Assembly: GCF_021738965.1 (NCBI RefSeq)
Contig: NZ_JAKKOQ010000004.1
Coordinates: 124,001 to 188,000 of the forward strand
Source of the DNA: Gordonia zhenghanii
GTDB taxonomy: Bacteria; Actinomycetota; Actinomycetes; Mycobacteriales; Mycobacteriaceae
Direction of reading: 5' to 3'
DNA: 64,000 nt
How positions within the stretch are numbered: position 1 is the first letter of the stretch; each line of letters starts with the position of its first letter. Below, piece after piece: positions 16,894 to 25,822 of the stretch. Below the pieces are notes generated by a model, which saw only the letters and a list, made by a program, of their open reading frames with translations, was not told where the DNA came from and made no database searches. A program made the translations under genes and the position numbers.

Positions 16894-17039
16894 GCCGGTC
16901 GAGCCCCAACACGCCGGTCGAGCGGAGTCGACACGCTGGTCGAGCGGAGTCGAGACCCTGCCACCACGCTGGTCGAGCCACCACGCTGGTCGAGCGGAGT
17001 CGAGACCGAAACTTTCGGTCTCGACTTCGCTCGACCAGC
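16894..17039. repeat. Interspersed repeat cluster (GGTCGAGCGGAGTCGAGACC type)
   Basis: Five partial or full copies of a unit with core GCTGGTCGAG, full form continuing CGGAGTCGAGACC, lie head to tail, and the last faces an inverted copy. A second cluster with the same core is at 50463-50519. I recall such units as common intergenic repeats in Gordonia and relatives. Both clusters lie just beyond stop codons. Confidence 0.8.
16985..17039. terminator. Bidirectional hairpin formed by inverted repeat copies
   Basis: Arms 16985-17011 and 17013-17039 pair over 27 bp with a single mismatch. It lies between the convergent ends of the gdh operon and aglA, so it can end both transcripts. Confidence 0.7.
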
Positions 17040-17053
17040 TGAGGGGGAGAACC

Positions 17054-18679
17054 TCAGATGAGCCAGGCTGCAGTGTTCGGCGGGAGCAGACCGTTGTCGA
17101 GGGGAGTGCTGACCAACAGGACCTGGCCCGGGGGCAGCGGTATCGGCTCGGTCGATGCGTTCATCGCGCAGATCAGGCCGCCGGGACGGCGGAACGCGAT
17201 GCAGCCGTCCGGCGCGCCGTACCACTCGACGGTGTCGCCGGAGAATTCCGGACGTGCGTACCGCAACTCCAACGCCTGCCGGTATAGCGACAGGGTGGAG
17301 AAGATGTCCTCCAACTGCGCTTCGACGGTCAGCCCGGCCCAGTCGGCGGGAACCGGGAGCCAGGTGTCAGGCGTCGAACTGAAGCCGAACGGCGGCTCTG
17401 CACCCTCCCACGGCATCGGGACTCGGCATTCGTCGCGGCCACGGTCCGTGTGACCGGAGTTCTCCCACACCGGATCGACGAGGGCGTCGTCGGGCAGGTC
17501 GGCGTTCGGGAGCCCGAGCTCGGCTCCGTTGTAGATGAAGACGGTGCCGGGGAGCGCCAACTCGACCAGGGCCATCGCGCGGGCACGCAGTGCTCCGATC
17601 GCGAGTGCCTGGCCACCGTTGAGGCCCGACTCGGCAGGGTCGGGCGCGTACCGAGTCACTTCGCGCGGCACGTCGTGGTTCGAGAGCGTCCACGTCGGGA
17701 CTGCGCCGACCGAGGAGGTCGCGGTGAGCGACTCGGTGATCGCTTCCCGGACTTGGTCTGCGTCGTAGTCGACGGTGGCCAGCCGGAAGTTGAATCCCAG
17801 GTGCAGTTCGTCGCGGCGCACGTACTCGGCGAACGCGTCGTTGGACGACACCCACACTTCGCCGACGTTCGCGGTGCCCGGGTACTCGTCCATCACGGCG
17901 CGGATCTCGCGATGGATCGCGTGGACGCCCGGATCGTTGAACCGCGGATCGTCGTCGGTGTGTCGGAGGATCTCCACTGCGTCGGTCATGTCCGGGAGAT
18001 CGGCCGGCTTGGCCATCCCGTGTGAGACGTCGATCCGGAAGCCGTCGACGTCGCGATCGAGCCAGAACCGCATCGTGGCGCGAAGGTCGTCGAGGACATC
18101 CGGGTTCTCGAAGTTCAGGTCGGGCTGCTGCGGTGCGAACAAGTGCAGATACCACTGCCCGAGCTCGCCGTCCTCGTCGGTGACGCGACTCCACGCGGGG
18201 CCGCCGAACACACTGGTCCAATTATTCGGCGGCTGCGAGCCATCGTCGCCGAGTCCGTCGCGGAAGAAGTATCGGTCACGTTCGGGGCTGCCGGGCTCCG
18301 CGGCCAGCGCCTGAGCGAACCACTCGTGCTGGTCGCTCGTGTGGTTGGGCACCAGATCCATCGTGACTCTGATGTCGCGGTCGTGAGCCTCCGCGACGAG
18401 CTTGTCGAAAGTGGCGAGGTCGCCGAACAGCGGGTCGATGTCCCGCGGGTCCGCGACGTCGTATCCGTGGTCGACCATCGGCGACCGCATGATCGGCGAC
18501 AGCCAGATCGCGTCGACGCCGAGCAACTCCAGGTAGCCGAGCTTGTCGATGACGCCTGCGAGGTCGCCGACCCCGTCACCGTTCAAGTCCGAGAACGATC
18601 GCGGATACACCTGATAGACGACGGCGTTGCGCCACCAGTCGTCTGTGGGCCCGTAATTGGTCACGTACTGTTCGCTCAC
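17054..18679 (-). CDS. aglA: Alpha-glucosidase, glycoside hydrolase family 13
   Basis: A 541-residue cytoplasmic GH13 enzyme of the oligo-1,6-glucosidase/alpha-glucosidase type. Conserved regions in order: MDLVPNHTSDQHEWF, GFRIDVSHGM with the nucleophile Asp, NVGEVWVSSN with the acid/base Glu, and TLSNHDVPREVTRY with the third catalytic Asp. The NGDGVGDLAGVIDKLGYL segment near residue 35 is usual for the subfamily. No signal peptide, so it works on imported or internal alpha-glucosides. It is 22 bp downstream of glbO on the same strand, the pair seen in M. tuberculosis (Rv2471-Rv2470), and the products have no obvious functional link. Confidence 0.9.
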   Translation of the reverse strand: MSEQYVTNYGPTDDWWRNAVVYQVYPRSFSDLNGDGVGDLAGVIDKLGYLELLGVDAIWLSPIMRSPMVDHGYDVADPRDIDPLFGDLATFDKLVAEAHDRDIRVTMDLVPNHTSDQHEWFAQALAAEPGSPERDRYFFRDGLGDDGSQPPNNWTSVFGGPAWSRVTDEDGELGQWYLHLFAPQQPDLNFENPDVLDDLRATMRFWLDRDVDGFRIDVSHGMAKPADLPDMTDAVEILRHTDDDPRFNDPGVHAIHREIRAVMDEYPGTANVGEVWVSSNDAFAEYVRRDELHLGFNFRLATVDYDADQVREAITESLTATSSVGAVPTWTLSNHDVPREVTRYAPDPAESGLNGGQALAIGALRARAMALVELALPGTVFIYNGAELGLPNADLPDDALVDPVWENSGHTDRGRDECRVPMPWEGAEPPFGFSSTPDTWLPVPADWAGLTVEAQLEDIFSTLSLYRQALELRYARPEFSGDTVEWYGAPDGCIAFRRPGGLICAMNASTEPIPLPPGQVLLVSTPLDNGLLPPNTAAWLI

Positions 18680-18701
18680 CGTCGCGATTCTTCCATATTC
18701 G

Positions 18702-19094
18702 TCAGAGTGGACTGTTGATCAACGAGTTCGCAGCCATCTCCATGTAGCCGATCAGCTGCGCGCGGTGATCCTCGTCGAGGACCTCGGGCTCGATGGAACC
18801 GATCGCGATCGTCATGCAGCGCAGCCACGCATCGCGTTCGATCGGACCGACGTGGTACGGCACGTGCCGCATCCGGAGTCGCGGATGTCCTCGCTCGTCG
18901 GAGTAGGTGTGCGGTCCGCCCCAATACTGCTCGAGGAACATGCGGAGCCGCCGCTCGGCCGGACCGAGATCGGCTTCGGGGTACATCGGGCGCAGGATCT
19001 CGTCGTCGGCCACCTCTTCGTAGAACCGCGCGGTGATCCGCGCGAACGTGTCGTGGCCGCCGACCTCGTCGTAAAAGGTGCTCACGAGCCCCAT
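18702..19094 (-). CDS. glbO: Group II truncated haemoglobin
   Basis: A 130-residue globin very close to mycobacterial GlbO. Visible markers are [20 protein letters not shown], the proximal haem ligand His77 in RMRHVPYHV, Tyr38 at the distal CD1 position in MYPEADLG and the group II tryptophan Trp90 in RDAWLRCM. Such proteins bind oxygen and NO tightly and are associated with the membrane and redox protection. ATG 19094 is chosen because the family N-terminus ([13 protein letters not shown]) begins there; the open frame extends further up but with non-globin sequence. Confidence 0.93.
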   Translation of the reverse strand: MGLVSTFYDEVGGHDTFARITARFYEEVADDEILRPMYPEADLGPAERRLRMFLEQYWGGPHTYSDERGHPRLRMRHVPYHVGPIERDAWLRCMTIAIGSIEPEVLDEDHRAQLIGYMEMAANSLINSPL

Positions 19095-19261
19095 TGTCCA
19101 TGATCGCCGCGACTGGGTGCTGACGGACCGCAAACGTCTACGACGCTCTGTAGGCCCTATGGGGACAACGGCGGGGCGGTGCGATAAATTGGTCACCAGT
19201 GATCTGCACACGGCAGGTCGTATGCGCTTCTCAATTCAGGCGCGAGTCGAAAGGGTGGGGT

Positions 19262-19510
19262 GTGGACCAGCTTCTTGTCCCCGTCGGGATGACGGTCGTC
19301 GTGCTGTGCGTGATCTCAGTGCTGCTCTGCGTTGTGTCGATGTTGTTCTCGTGGAGCGTCAAGCGCCCACAGCCAAAGGAATACACGCTCGATCAGCGGT
19401 GGGATCGCGCTCCCGAGTTGCTTTCCGCGACCGAGATCGATCCGATGACTCTCGCACGGCACACCTCGCCGGGCGACACCGAGGGAGGATCTGCAAGTGG
19501 CAAGTGGTGA
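19262..19510 (+). CDS. Small single-span membrane protein
   Basis: An 82-residue protein starting at GTG 19262, with one long hydrophobic segment (residues 4-30: PVGMTVVVLCVISVLLCVVS) and a soluble charged tail containing EYTLDQRWDRAPELLSATEI. The last 14 bp overlap the start of the DUF5130 gene, so the pair is translated together. No known domain. The position suggests a membrane partner of the DUF5130 protein. Confidence 0.65.
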   Translation: MDQLLVPVGMTVVVLCVISVLLCVVSMLFSWSVKRPQPKEYTLDQRWDRAPELLSATEIDPMTLARHTSPGDTEGGSASGKW

Positions 19511-19964
19511 CATCGCACAGGTCGACGCCGGATCGCTGCCGGTCGGTACCGTCGTCACGTCGAGTGGGCGCGTCTCCGCGGCTCTGTGGCCGCGCGACGG
19601 CTTCGGCACCCCGCCGTTCTCTCGTGACGACCTGATCCTTCTCGACGACACGCTCAAGGAGACCAGCGAAGTCGCCCTCGTGCGCTTCTCGGTCTTCATC
19701 GGCGACCTCGGCACCGACGTCATCGGCGGTGCGCGTGCAGCCCTCGCCGAGGCTCCCGAGCCGTACAACGGTGCGCTCATCGCCGTCTCGCCCAACACGC
19801 GCGACGTCGCAGTCGTGTCCGGTTCGGACGTCGCAGGTCGTGTCAACGACCGTGTCGCCGAACTCGGCGTGCAGGCTGCGCTCTCGGGGTTCAAGCAAGG
19901 GGACCTGATCGACGGTCTCGTCTCGGCGCTGCGCGTCATGGCGACCGCGGTCGCGCGCCCGTAA
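19497..19964 (+). CDS. DUF5130 family protein (Rv2468c-like)
   Basis: A 155-residue protein with no signal peptide, matching the DUF5130 family of mycolata. The pattern of GEI/LRFSVFIGDLGTD-type strand (here VALVRFSVFIGDLGTDVIGG), PYNGALIAVSPNTRDVAVVSG and a C-terminal helix LSGFKQGDLIDGLVSALRVM resembles TPM-fold proteins. Its biochemical role is unknown to me. GTG 19497 has GAGGGAGGA about 9 nt upstream. It is followed by a strong bidirectional terminator. Confidence 0.75.
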   Translation: MASGDIAQVDAGSLPVGTVVTSSGRVSAALWPRDGFGTPPFSRDDLILLDDTLKETSEVALVRFSVFIGDLGTDVIGGARAALAEAPEPYNGALIAVSPNTRDVAVVSGSDVAGRVNDRVAELGVQAALSGFKQGDLIDGLVSALRVMATAVARP

Positions 19965-19986
19965 TACGTGCGTCCCTAAGACATCT

Positions 19987-20035
19987 CAACGGCTGCGGCC
20001 CCCGACCTATTCAAGGTCGGGGGCCGCAGCCGTTG
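19987..20035. terminator. Strong bidirectional hairpin
   Basis: A perfect 22-bp stem (19987-20008 with 20014-20035) around the loop ATTCA lies between the convergent DUF5130 and pepN genes. Its size and symmetry suit termination in both directions. Confidence 0.85.
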
Positions 20036-20055
20036 CTCCGCAGTCGTCAGTCCGG

Positions 20056-22638
20056 CTAGGCCTGCGATGCGTCGAAGGCCCGGGCACGCATGGCGCGCTG
20101 TGCCGAGTCGCGGCCCTCGACGATGAGCCTGCGCAGCGCCGCCGGGAGGTCGGTGGCGAGGAGGGCGTCGGCCGCGGCGATCGCGTCGTCGCTGAGGTCC
20201 CAACTTGGGTAGAGGCCGATGACGACGGTCTGCGCGACCTCACTTGTGCGGCGGGCCCACACGTCGACGATCGAGTCGAAGTAGTGGTGCGTGAACGGAG
20301 TGAGGAGAGCGGACTGTCCGGGGCGAGTGAGGCCCTCGACGATGGAACGGACCGTCACGTTGGGGACGTCGTCGTCGGTGAACGCCGTGGTCCAGGCCGT
20401 CTGCTTGGCCTCGGCGGTCGGGAACGCGGCGCGTGCCGCGGCCGCATGCCGGGCGCCTGCCGCAGTGTTGTCCCGTTCGGCCTCAACGGCGATCACCGCG
20501 TCGTCGATGCTGCCGTGCGTCGCGAGCGCCTTGACCAGGCGCCACCGCAGTTCGTCGTCGACGACGAGGCCGTCGAGTCCGACTGACGACGGTTCGGCGC
20601 CATCCAAGAGCGAACGCAGTGCCGTCTGCTGGTCGTCGGTCGTGACCCCGGCGAGGAGCGTGTTGACGAACGCCAACTGGTGATCGGATCCGGCCTCTGC
20701 GCCGCGAGCCAACTCCAGGAGACGTTCGGCGAACCGTGGCCATCCCGTCGACGCCGCCCACTCGGGCGACGCATACGCCTCGAGAGCGGTCGTCGCCTGC
20801 ATGAGCACGCGCTGCACGACGCCGACCTCGGTCTCGGTCTCGATACCGCGACTGACGAGTTCGACGAAGTCGCGGGCGCTCATCTCGGCCTGACGGGTCA
20901 TCTCCCAGACCGCCGACCACACGAGCGTGCGCGGCATCGAGTCGTCGATGTCGCCGATCCGAGCGGTGGCCGTCGCCAGCGACTCCGAGTCCAGCCGGAC
21001 CGAGGCGTACGTCAGGTCGTCGTCGTTGAGCAGGATCAGTGCGCCGCGGTGCTTGCCGACGAGCGCAGGCACCTCGGTGCGCGATCCCTCGACGTCGAGC
21101 TCCACCGACTCGGTGCGGACGAGCCGTCCGGCGTCGTTCGCGGCGTACACGCCGACGCGCATCCGGTGCACCCGCGTCTCGCCTGCACCCGGGGCGGCCC
21201 CGTCCTGCAGGACGGCGAACGACGTGATGAGGCCGTCTGCGTCGGTCTCGAACTCGGGACGCATCACGTTGATTCCGGTGGTCTTGAGCCACTGGCCGCC
21301 CCAGCCCGACAGGTCGCGACCGGACGCCTTCTCCAGCGCGCCCAACAGATCCGCGAACGTCGCGTTACCGAATCGGTGGGCCGCGAAGTAGTCCCGCAGC
21401 CCGGCGAGGAACGGATCGAGCCCGACGTACGCGACGAGCTGTTTGAGGACCGACGCGCCCTTCGCGTACGTGATGCCGTCGAAGTTGACCTCGACTGCTG
21501 CGATATCGGGGATGTCTGCTGCGATCGGGTGCGTCGACGGCAGCTGGTCTTGGCGGTACGCCCACGACTTCTCGACGTTCGCGAACGTGGTCCACGCGTT
21601 GGTGTACTCGGTGGCCTCCACTTGAGAGAGAACCGAGGCGAACGTCGCGAACGACTCGTTGAGCCACAGATCGTCCCACCACGTCATCGTGACGAGGTCG
21701 CCGAACCACATGTGAGCCATCTCGTGCAGGATCGTCTCGGCGCGCCGCTCGTACAGGTAACGAGTCACACGGGACCGGAAGACGTAGTCCTCGAGGAACG
21801 TGACGGCTCCCGCGTTCTCCATGGCTCCCGCGTTGAACTCGGGGACGAACAACTGGTCGTACTTACCGAACGCGTACGGCACCCCGAAGATCCGGTGGTA
21901 GAAGCCGAAGCCCTGTTTGGTCTCGGTGAACAGCCGCTCGGAGTCCATGAACTCGGCGAGCGAGGCACGGCAGTACAGCCCGAGCGGGATGGTGCCGTGC
22001 TCGTCGGTGTACTCGTCGGTCCACTTCGCGTACGGGCCTGCGATCAGCGCGACGAGATACGTGCTGATCAGCTCGGTGGTTGCATACCGGTGGACGACCG
22101 AGCCCGACGACGTCGCCTCGGGTTCGCCGACGGGCTCGCCGTTGGTGATGACCTGCCAGTCGGACGGTGCGGTCACCGTGGTGGTGAAGCGGGCCTTCAG
22201 ATCGGGCTGATCGAAGCAGGCGAACATCCGCTTCGCGTCTGCCGTCTCGAACTGCGAGTACAGGTAGACGGCGCCGTCCGCGGGGTCGACGAATCGGTGC
22301 AGACCCTCGCCGGTGTTCGAGTACTCGCACTCGGCGACCACTCGCAGCGTGTTCGCGGCGGCCAGGTCGGGGAGTGTCAGACCGGCGGACTCGTCGTACC
22401 CGGCCACGTCGAGCTCGACGCCGTTGAGCGTCGCCGACAGGATGCGGGGAGCGATCAAGTCGATGAACGTCGACGACCCTGCCGTCGCGCGGAAGGTGAC
22501 GGTGGTCGACGACGAGAACGTCGCCTCGCCCGGGCCGCCGGACCCGTCGGTCAAGTCGAGGTCGACGACGTACGCGTCGACGTCGAGGAGTGCTGCGCGC
22601 TGCTGCGCCTGGTCACGTGTCAGATTCGGTGCGCTCAC
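20056..22638 (-). CDS. pepN: Aminopeptidase N (M1 metallopeptidase)
   Basis: An 860-residue M1 aminopeptidase that removes N-terminal residues from peptides in the cytoplasm. It has the substrate-binding GAMEN motif at about residues 271-275 and the zinc motif HEMAH at 305-309, followed 18 residues later by the third ligand Glu in WLNES. The C-terminal half is the usual helical domain (ERAP1-like). I start it at GTG 22638, giving SAPNLTRDQAQQRAALL, which matches mycobacterial PepN; the open frame begins three codons earlier. A -10 hexamer ends 7 nt upstream on the minus strand. Confidence 0.93.
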   Translation of the reverse strand: MSAPNLTRDQAQQRAALLDVDAYVVDLDLTDGSGGPGEATFSSSTTVTFRATAGSSTFIDLIAPRILSATLNGVELDVAGYDESAGLTLPDLAAANTLRVVAECEYSNTGEGLHRFVDPADGAVYLYSQFETADAKRMFACFDQPDLKARFTTTVTAPSDWQVITNGEPVGEPEATSSGSVVHRYATTELISTYLVALIAGPYAKWTDEYTDEHGTIPLGLYCRASLAEFMDSERLFTETKQGFGFYHRIFGVPYAFGKYDQLFVPEFNAGAMENAGAVTFLEDYVFRSRVTRYLYERRAETILHEMAHMWFGDLVTMTWWDDLWLNESFATFASVLSQVEATEYTNAWTTFANVEKSWAYRQDQLPSTHPIAADIPDIAAVEVNFDGITYAKGASVLKQLVAYVGLDPFLAGLRDYFAAHRFGNATFADLLGALEKASGRDLSGWGGQWLKTTGINVMRPEFETDADGLITSFAVLQDGAAPGAGETRVHRMRVGVYAANDAGRLVRTESVELDVEGSRTEVPALVGKHRGALILLNDDDLTYASVRLDSESLATATARIGDIDDSMPRTLVWSAVWEMTRQAEMSARDFVELVSRGIETETEVGVVQRVLMQATTALEAYASPEWAASTGWPRFAERLLELARGAEAGSDHQLAFVNTLLAGVTTDDQQTALRSLLDGAEPSSVGLDGLVVDDELRWRLVKALATHGSIDDAVIAVEAERDNTAAGARHAAAARAAFPTAEAKQTAWTTAFTDDDVPNVTVRSIVEGLTRPGQSALLTPFTHHYFDSIVDVWARRTSEVAQTVVIGLYPSWDLSDDAIAAADALLATDLPAALRRLIVEGRDSAQRAMRARAFDASQA

Positions 22639-22645
22639 TCGGCCC

Positions 22646-22651
22646 ACTCTA
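22646..22651 (-). promoter_or_regulatory. -10 hexamer TAGAGT before pepN
   Basis: On the minus strand TAGAGT ends 7 nt before the GTG at 22638, so transcription should begin at or next to the start codon. Confidence 0.45.
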
Positions 22652-22729
22652 GTGATCGGCGGCGCACCGCGCGGGGCGGGGCGACGACGTTCGTGGCCGG
22701 ACGTGGCTCACGGTGGTTGAATCGGAGGC

Positions 22730-23338
22730 ATGGCTGAAAACGATCGCGTTGACTTCTGGTTCGACCCCTTCTGCCCGTGGTGCTGGATCACTTCGCGCTG
22801 GATCCTCGAGGCGGCACAGGTGCGCACCCTCGACGTCCGCTTCCACATCATGAGCCTGGCGGTCCTCAACGAAGGCAAGGACATCCCGGACTCGTACCGC
22901 GAGATGTTGAAGGACGCGTGGGGTCCCGTCCGGGTGCTCGCCGCCGCGCAGGCGCGTCACGGAGACGAGGTGCTCGCCCCGCTGTACGCCGCGATGGGGA
23001 CCGAACTGCATAACAACGGCAACCGGGATGTGCCGTCCCTCGTCGCCACCGCGTTGGCGGCCGCCGACCTGGAGGCCGATCTCGCCGACGCGGTCGACGC
23101 GACCGAGTTCGACGAGACCATCCGCGCCAGCCACCATGAGGGCATGGACAAGGTCGGCGACGATGTGGGCACTCCGACCATCCACGTCAACGGCGTCGCG
23201 TTCTTCGGCCCGGTCCTCTCGCGCATCCCGCGCGGCGAAGATGCGGGCAAGGTGTGGGACGGCGTGGTCGCTCTCGCGTCGTACCCGCACTTCTTCGAAC
23301 TCAAGCGCAGCCGCACCGAAGACCCGGTCTTCGACTGA
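22730..23338 (+). CDS. Mycothiol-dependent nitroreductase, DsbA family (Rv2466c-like)
   Basis: A 202-residue thioredoxin-fold protein with active site CPWC (residues 15-18) near the N-terminus, an inserted helical domain, and the cis-proline loop [19 protein letters not shown]. The sequence follows M. tuberculosis Rv2466c closely ([16 protein letters not shown]), a mycothiol-dependent oxidoreductase that activates nitro-drugs. GGAGG lies only 1 nt before the ATG, too close to be a working ribosome site, so this start may be leaderless. It is divergent from pepN over 91 bp. Confidence 0.9.
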   Translation: MAENDRVDFWFDPFCPWCWITSRWILEAAQVRTLDVRFHIMSLAVLNEGKDIPDSYREMLKDAWGPVRVLAAAQARHGDEVLAPLYAAMGTELHNNGNRDVPSLVATALAAADLEADLADAVDATEFDETIRASHHEGMDKVGDDVGTPTIHVNGVAFFGPVLSRIPRGEDAGKVWDGVVALASYPHFFELKRSRTEDPVFD

Positions 23339-23348
23339 GCCCGACAGG

Positions 23349-24389
23349 TCAGTACGTACCCGTCTCCGACAGTCCGTTCGGCAGCGAGCCTGCGGCTACC
23401 TGAGCGGGGGCGTGCGGGGCGGGCACGGCGGTGACGTGCCCGCTGCCCGTGCCGCGGACGAATGCCCGCGGCCGGAAGAGGATCGCACCGCTGCGGGTGC
23501 GGTCGCGCAACGCCGCTGCCCGCCACGTCAAGACCGGATGCGCCGACAGTGCGTTGACGAGGGTGATGAAGAAGCCGCGTTCGTGGACGGCGCGGTCGGC
23601 GAACTGGTCGAAGTCGATAGCGCTGAGCAGATACTTGCCCGACGACAGCAGTCCGATCATCGGGGCCGCTCCGTCCGGCCGCGAATAGTAGCCGTAATTG
23701 TCGGCCGTGTACTCCTGCGCTCGCGACAGCAGCGAGCCGAGGATCGGGACGCTCATGATCAGGCTGCTGAACAACTGACGCCAGTACGACGTGTGCCCGG
23801 CGGCGATGTGGCCGACTTCGTGACCGATCACGAACTTCAGAGCCTCGGGGCTGCGGGCGCGTCCGCCGACCTCGAACAGGTCGGAGTAGACGACGATGTA
23901 CCGGCGGAACCCGTGCCCGGACGCGAATGCGTTGACCTGGCCGTTGCCGTTCATCACGTAAGCGTCTGGGACGTACTCCATCCCGTACCGCGCCGCGGCC
24001 TCGACGACGATCGCGAACGCGTCGGGGAACTGCGTCGGCGTCACCTGGACGGCGTTGGCTCGCATGCTCGCGTAGCCCAGTCCGCGGCCGAGGAAGACAA
24101 GGAGCGGCAGCACCAGTGGGATGAGCAGGAACTGGCTGATCATTCCGAGCGCCACGAGCGTGATGACCAGGCCGTACGCGGCGACTGACGCCAGGACCGC
24201 GATCACCAGGACAGGTATCTCCCACGGGTGACGACGCGGTTCGCGGGCATACAGGGCAGGCGGCTGCCACACCGTGTCCGGCCCGATGGGCGCAGGCTCG
24301 AGTGGGACGACGGAGTCGTCCACGTCGGGCACCGACGGGATCGGTGCGCCAGGGAGGCGAGTGCGGGGGATCGGTTCAGCGTTCTCCAC
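23349..24389 (-). CDS. M48-family membrane metalloprotease
   Basis: A 346-residue protein. A proline-rich N-terminus (residues 1-55) is followed by two hydrophobic segments at about 58-100 and the zinc-binding motif HEVGH at 190-194 inside VIGHEVGHIAAGHTSY. A downstream Glu in AQEYTADNYGYYSRP is the likely third ligand. This is the arrangement of HtpX/Ste24-like M48 peptidases that degrade damaged membrane proteins. The proline-rich head is not part of the usual HtpX plan. It converges on the nitroreductase with 10 bp between stops and is divergent from rpiB. Confidence 0.82.
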   Translation of the reverse strand: MENAEPIPRTRLPGAPIPSVPDVDDSVVPLEPAPIGPDTVWQPPALYAREPRRHPWEIPVLVIAVLASVAAYGLVITLVALGMISQFLLIPLVLPLLVFLGRGLGYASMRANAVQVTPTQFPDAFAIVVEAAARYGMEYVPDAYVMNGNGQVNAFASGHGFRRYIVVYSDLFEVGGRARSPEALKFVIGHEVGHIAAGHTSYWRQLFSSLIMSVPILGSLLSRAQEYTADNYGYYSRPDGAAPMIGLLSSGKYLLSAIDFDQFADRAVHERGFFITLVNALSAHPVLTWRAAALRDRTRSGAILFRPRAFVRGTGSGHVTAVPAPHAPAQVAAGSLPNGLSETGTY

Positions 24390-24399
24390 CCCTCCAAAC

Positions 24400-24405
24400 T
24401 ATAGT
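24400..24405 (+). promoter_or_regulatory. -10 hexamer TATAGT (leaderless rpiB)
   Basis: TATAGT ends 6 nt before the rpiB ATG, placing the transcription start on or beside the A of ATG. No ribosome binding site is present. Confidence 0.55.
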
Positions 24406-24411
24406 GACGCC

Positions 24412-24891
24412 ATGCGTATCTACCTCGGGGCCGACCATGCTGGATTCGAACTGAAGAACCAGATCGCCGAACATCTCACGTCCGCAGGGCACGCCGTCGT
24501 CGACTGCGGCGCTCACGAATACGACGCGGTGGACGATTACCCGGCGTTCTGCGTCGCCGCCGCCGAGCGTGTCGTCGCCGACCCCGGCAGCCTCGGTTTC
24601 GTGCTGGGCGGAAGCGGAAACGGCGAGCAGATCGCGGCCAACAAGGTGAAGGGCGCCCGGTGCGCTCTCGCGTGGAGCGTCGAGACCGCTCAACTCGCCC
24701 GCCAGCACAACAATGCGCAGCTAATCGGCATCGGTGGACGTATGCACACCACCGAGGAAGCCCTCGCGATCGTCGACGCCTTCATCAGCACCGAGTGGTC
24801 CGACGAGGCGCGGCACCAGCGCCGCATCGACATCCTCGCCGAGTACGAGACCACCGGCGTCGCACCGGAACTCCCCGCGCCGCCGCGCTGA
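24412..24891 (+). CDS. rpiB: Ribose-5-phosphate isomerase B
   Basis: A 159-residue RpiB/LacAB-type isomerase interconverting ribose 5-phosphate and ribulose 5-phosphate in the pentose phosphate pathway. The N-terminus MRIYLGADHAGFELKNQI holds the conserved GADHAG motif, and GSGNGEQIAANKVKG forms the phosphate-binding loop. As in mycobacterial RpiB, the position of the catalytic Cys of other RpiBs is not obviously a Cys (LGGSGNGEQ), so the Glu-type mechanism is likely. ATG 24412 begins the conserved fold. A DNA glycosylase gene follows after 15 bp, the order found in M. tuberculosis. Confidence 0.93.
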   Translation: MRIYLGADHAGFELKNQIAEHLTSAGHAVVDCGAHEYDAVDDYPAFCVAAAERVVADPGSLGFVLGGSGNGEQIAANKVKGARCALAWSVETAQLARQHNNAQLIGIGGRMHTTEEALAIVDAFISTEWSDEARHQRRIDILAEYETTGVAPELPAPPR

Positions 24892-24906
24892 CCAGGTAGG
24901 GCAGTC

Positions 24907-25725
24907 GTGCCCGAAGGCCACACACTCCACCGCCTCGCGCGGCGCCAGCAGCGATTCTTCGGCGGGCAGCGGGTTCGCGTGACGAGTCCGCAGGGGCGGT
25001 TCTCCCCGGAGGCGGGCCGCCTCGACGGGCTGGTGTTCCGGCGCGCCGAAGCATGGGGCAAACACCTGATCCACCGATACACGTCGGACCGGCTCGGCCC
25101 GATCGACGGCGGCCTCATGGTGCACGTCCATCTCGGCATCTACGGGGCGTTCAGCGAAGAGCCGACGCCGATGGCGCCGCCCGTCGGACAGGTCAGGATG
25201 CGGATCGAAGGGTCCGAGGTCGGAACCGATCTGCGCGGACCGGCCGCGTGCGAGCTGTACACGCCGGCCGACCTCGACGCCCTCGTGGCCAGACTCGGCC
25301 CCGACCCGCTGCGCAGCGACGCCGACCCGGAACGGGCGTGGCGAACGATCTCGACGTCGCGTCGCGCGATCGGTGCGCTCCTGATGGACCAGAAGGTGCT
25401 GGCCGGAGTCGGCAACGTCTACCGTGCCGAGGTGCTCTTCCGGGCGGGCATCGACCCGCACCGGCCGGGGACGACGATCTCCCGCGCCGAGTTCGACGAC
25501 CTGTGGGCAGACCTGTTGTTCCTCATGCCGATCGGGGTGCGTCGCGGCAAGATGCACGTCATCCGTCCCGACGACGATCACGGTGCGCCGTCGTACGCCG
25601 CAGATCGACCGCGGACCTACGTCTACCGCCGGGCGGGGGAGGCGTGTCGTGTCTGCGGGAACCCGATCGCCGCGCAGGAGATGGAGTCCCGAAATCTGTT
25701 CTGGTGCCCGACCTGCCAGGCCTGA
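24907..25725 (+). CDS. nei: Endonuclease VIII-type DNA glycosylase (Fpg/Nei family)
   Basis: A 272-residue Fpg/Nei glycosylase that removes oxidised pyrimidines and nicks the abasic site. The mature N-terminus PEGHTLHRLARRQ supplies Pro2 and Glu3, and PEGHT is the Nei form, in contrast with PELPE in the MutM protein at 52767. The helix-two-turn-helix segment MDQKVLAGVGNVYRAEVLF and a C-terminal zinc finger (CRVCGNPI...CPTCQ) are present. GTG start 16 nt after rpiB, so probably one operon. Confidence 0.9.
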   Translation: MPEGHTLHRLARRQQRFFGGQRVRVTSPQGRFSPEAGRLDGLVFRRAEAWGKHLIHRYTSDRLGPIDGGLMVHVHLGIYGAFSEEPTPMAPPVGQVRMRIEGSEVGTDLRGPAACELYTPADLDALVARLGPDPLRSDADPERAWRTISTSRRAIGALLMDQKVLAGVGNVYRAEVLFRAGIDPHRPGTTISRAEFDDLWADLLFLMPIGVRRGKMHVIRPDDDHGAPSYAADRPRTYVYRRAGEACRVCGNPIAAQEMESRNLFWCPTCQA

Positions 25726-25822
25726 CATCCTGAGATCCCACATCCCGGCGATTTATATGTCTCAGCGCACCCTCAGCCTTTGGGGCGGGGAGTTGTCAGA
25801 GTCGAGGTGCAGGATGGAGAGC

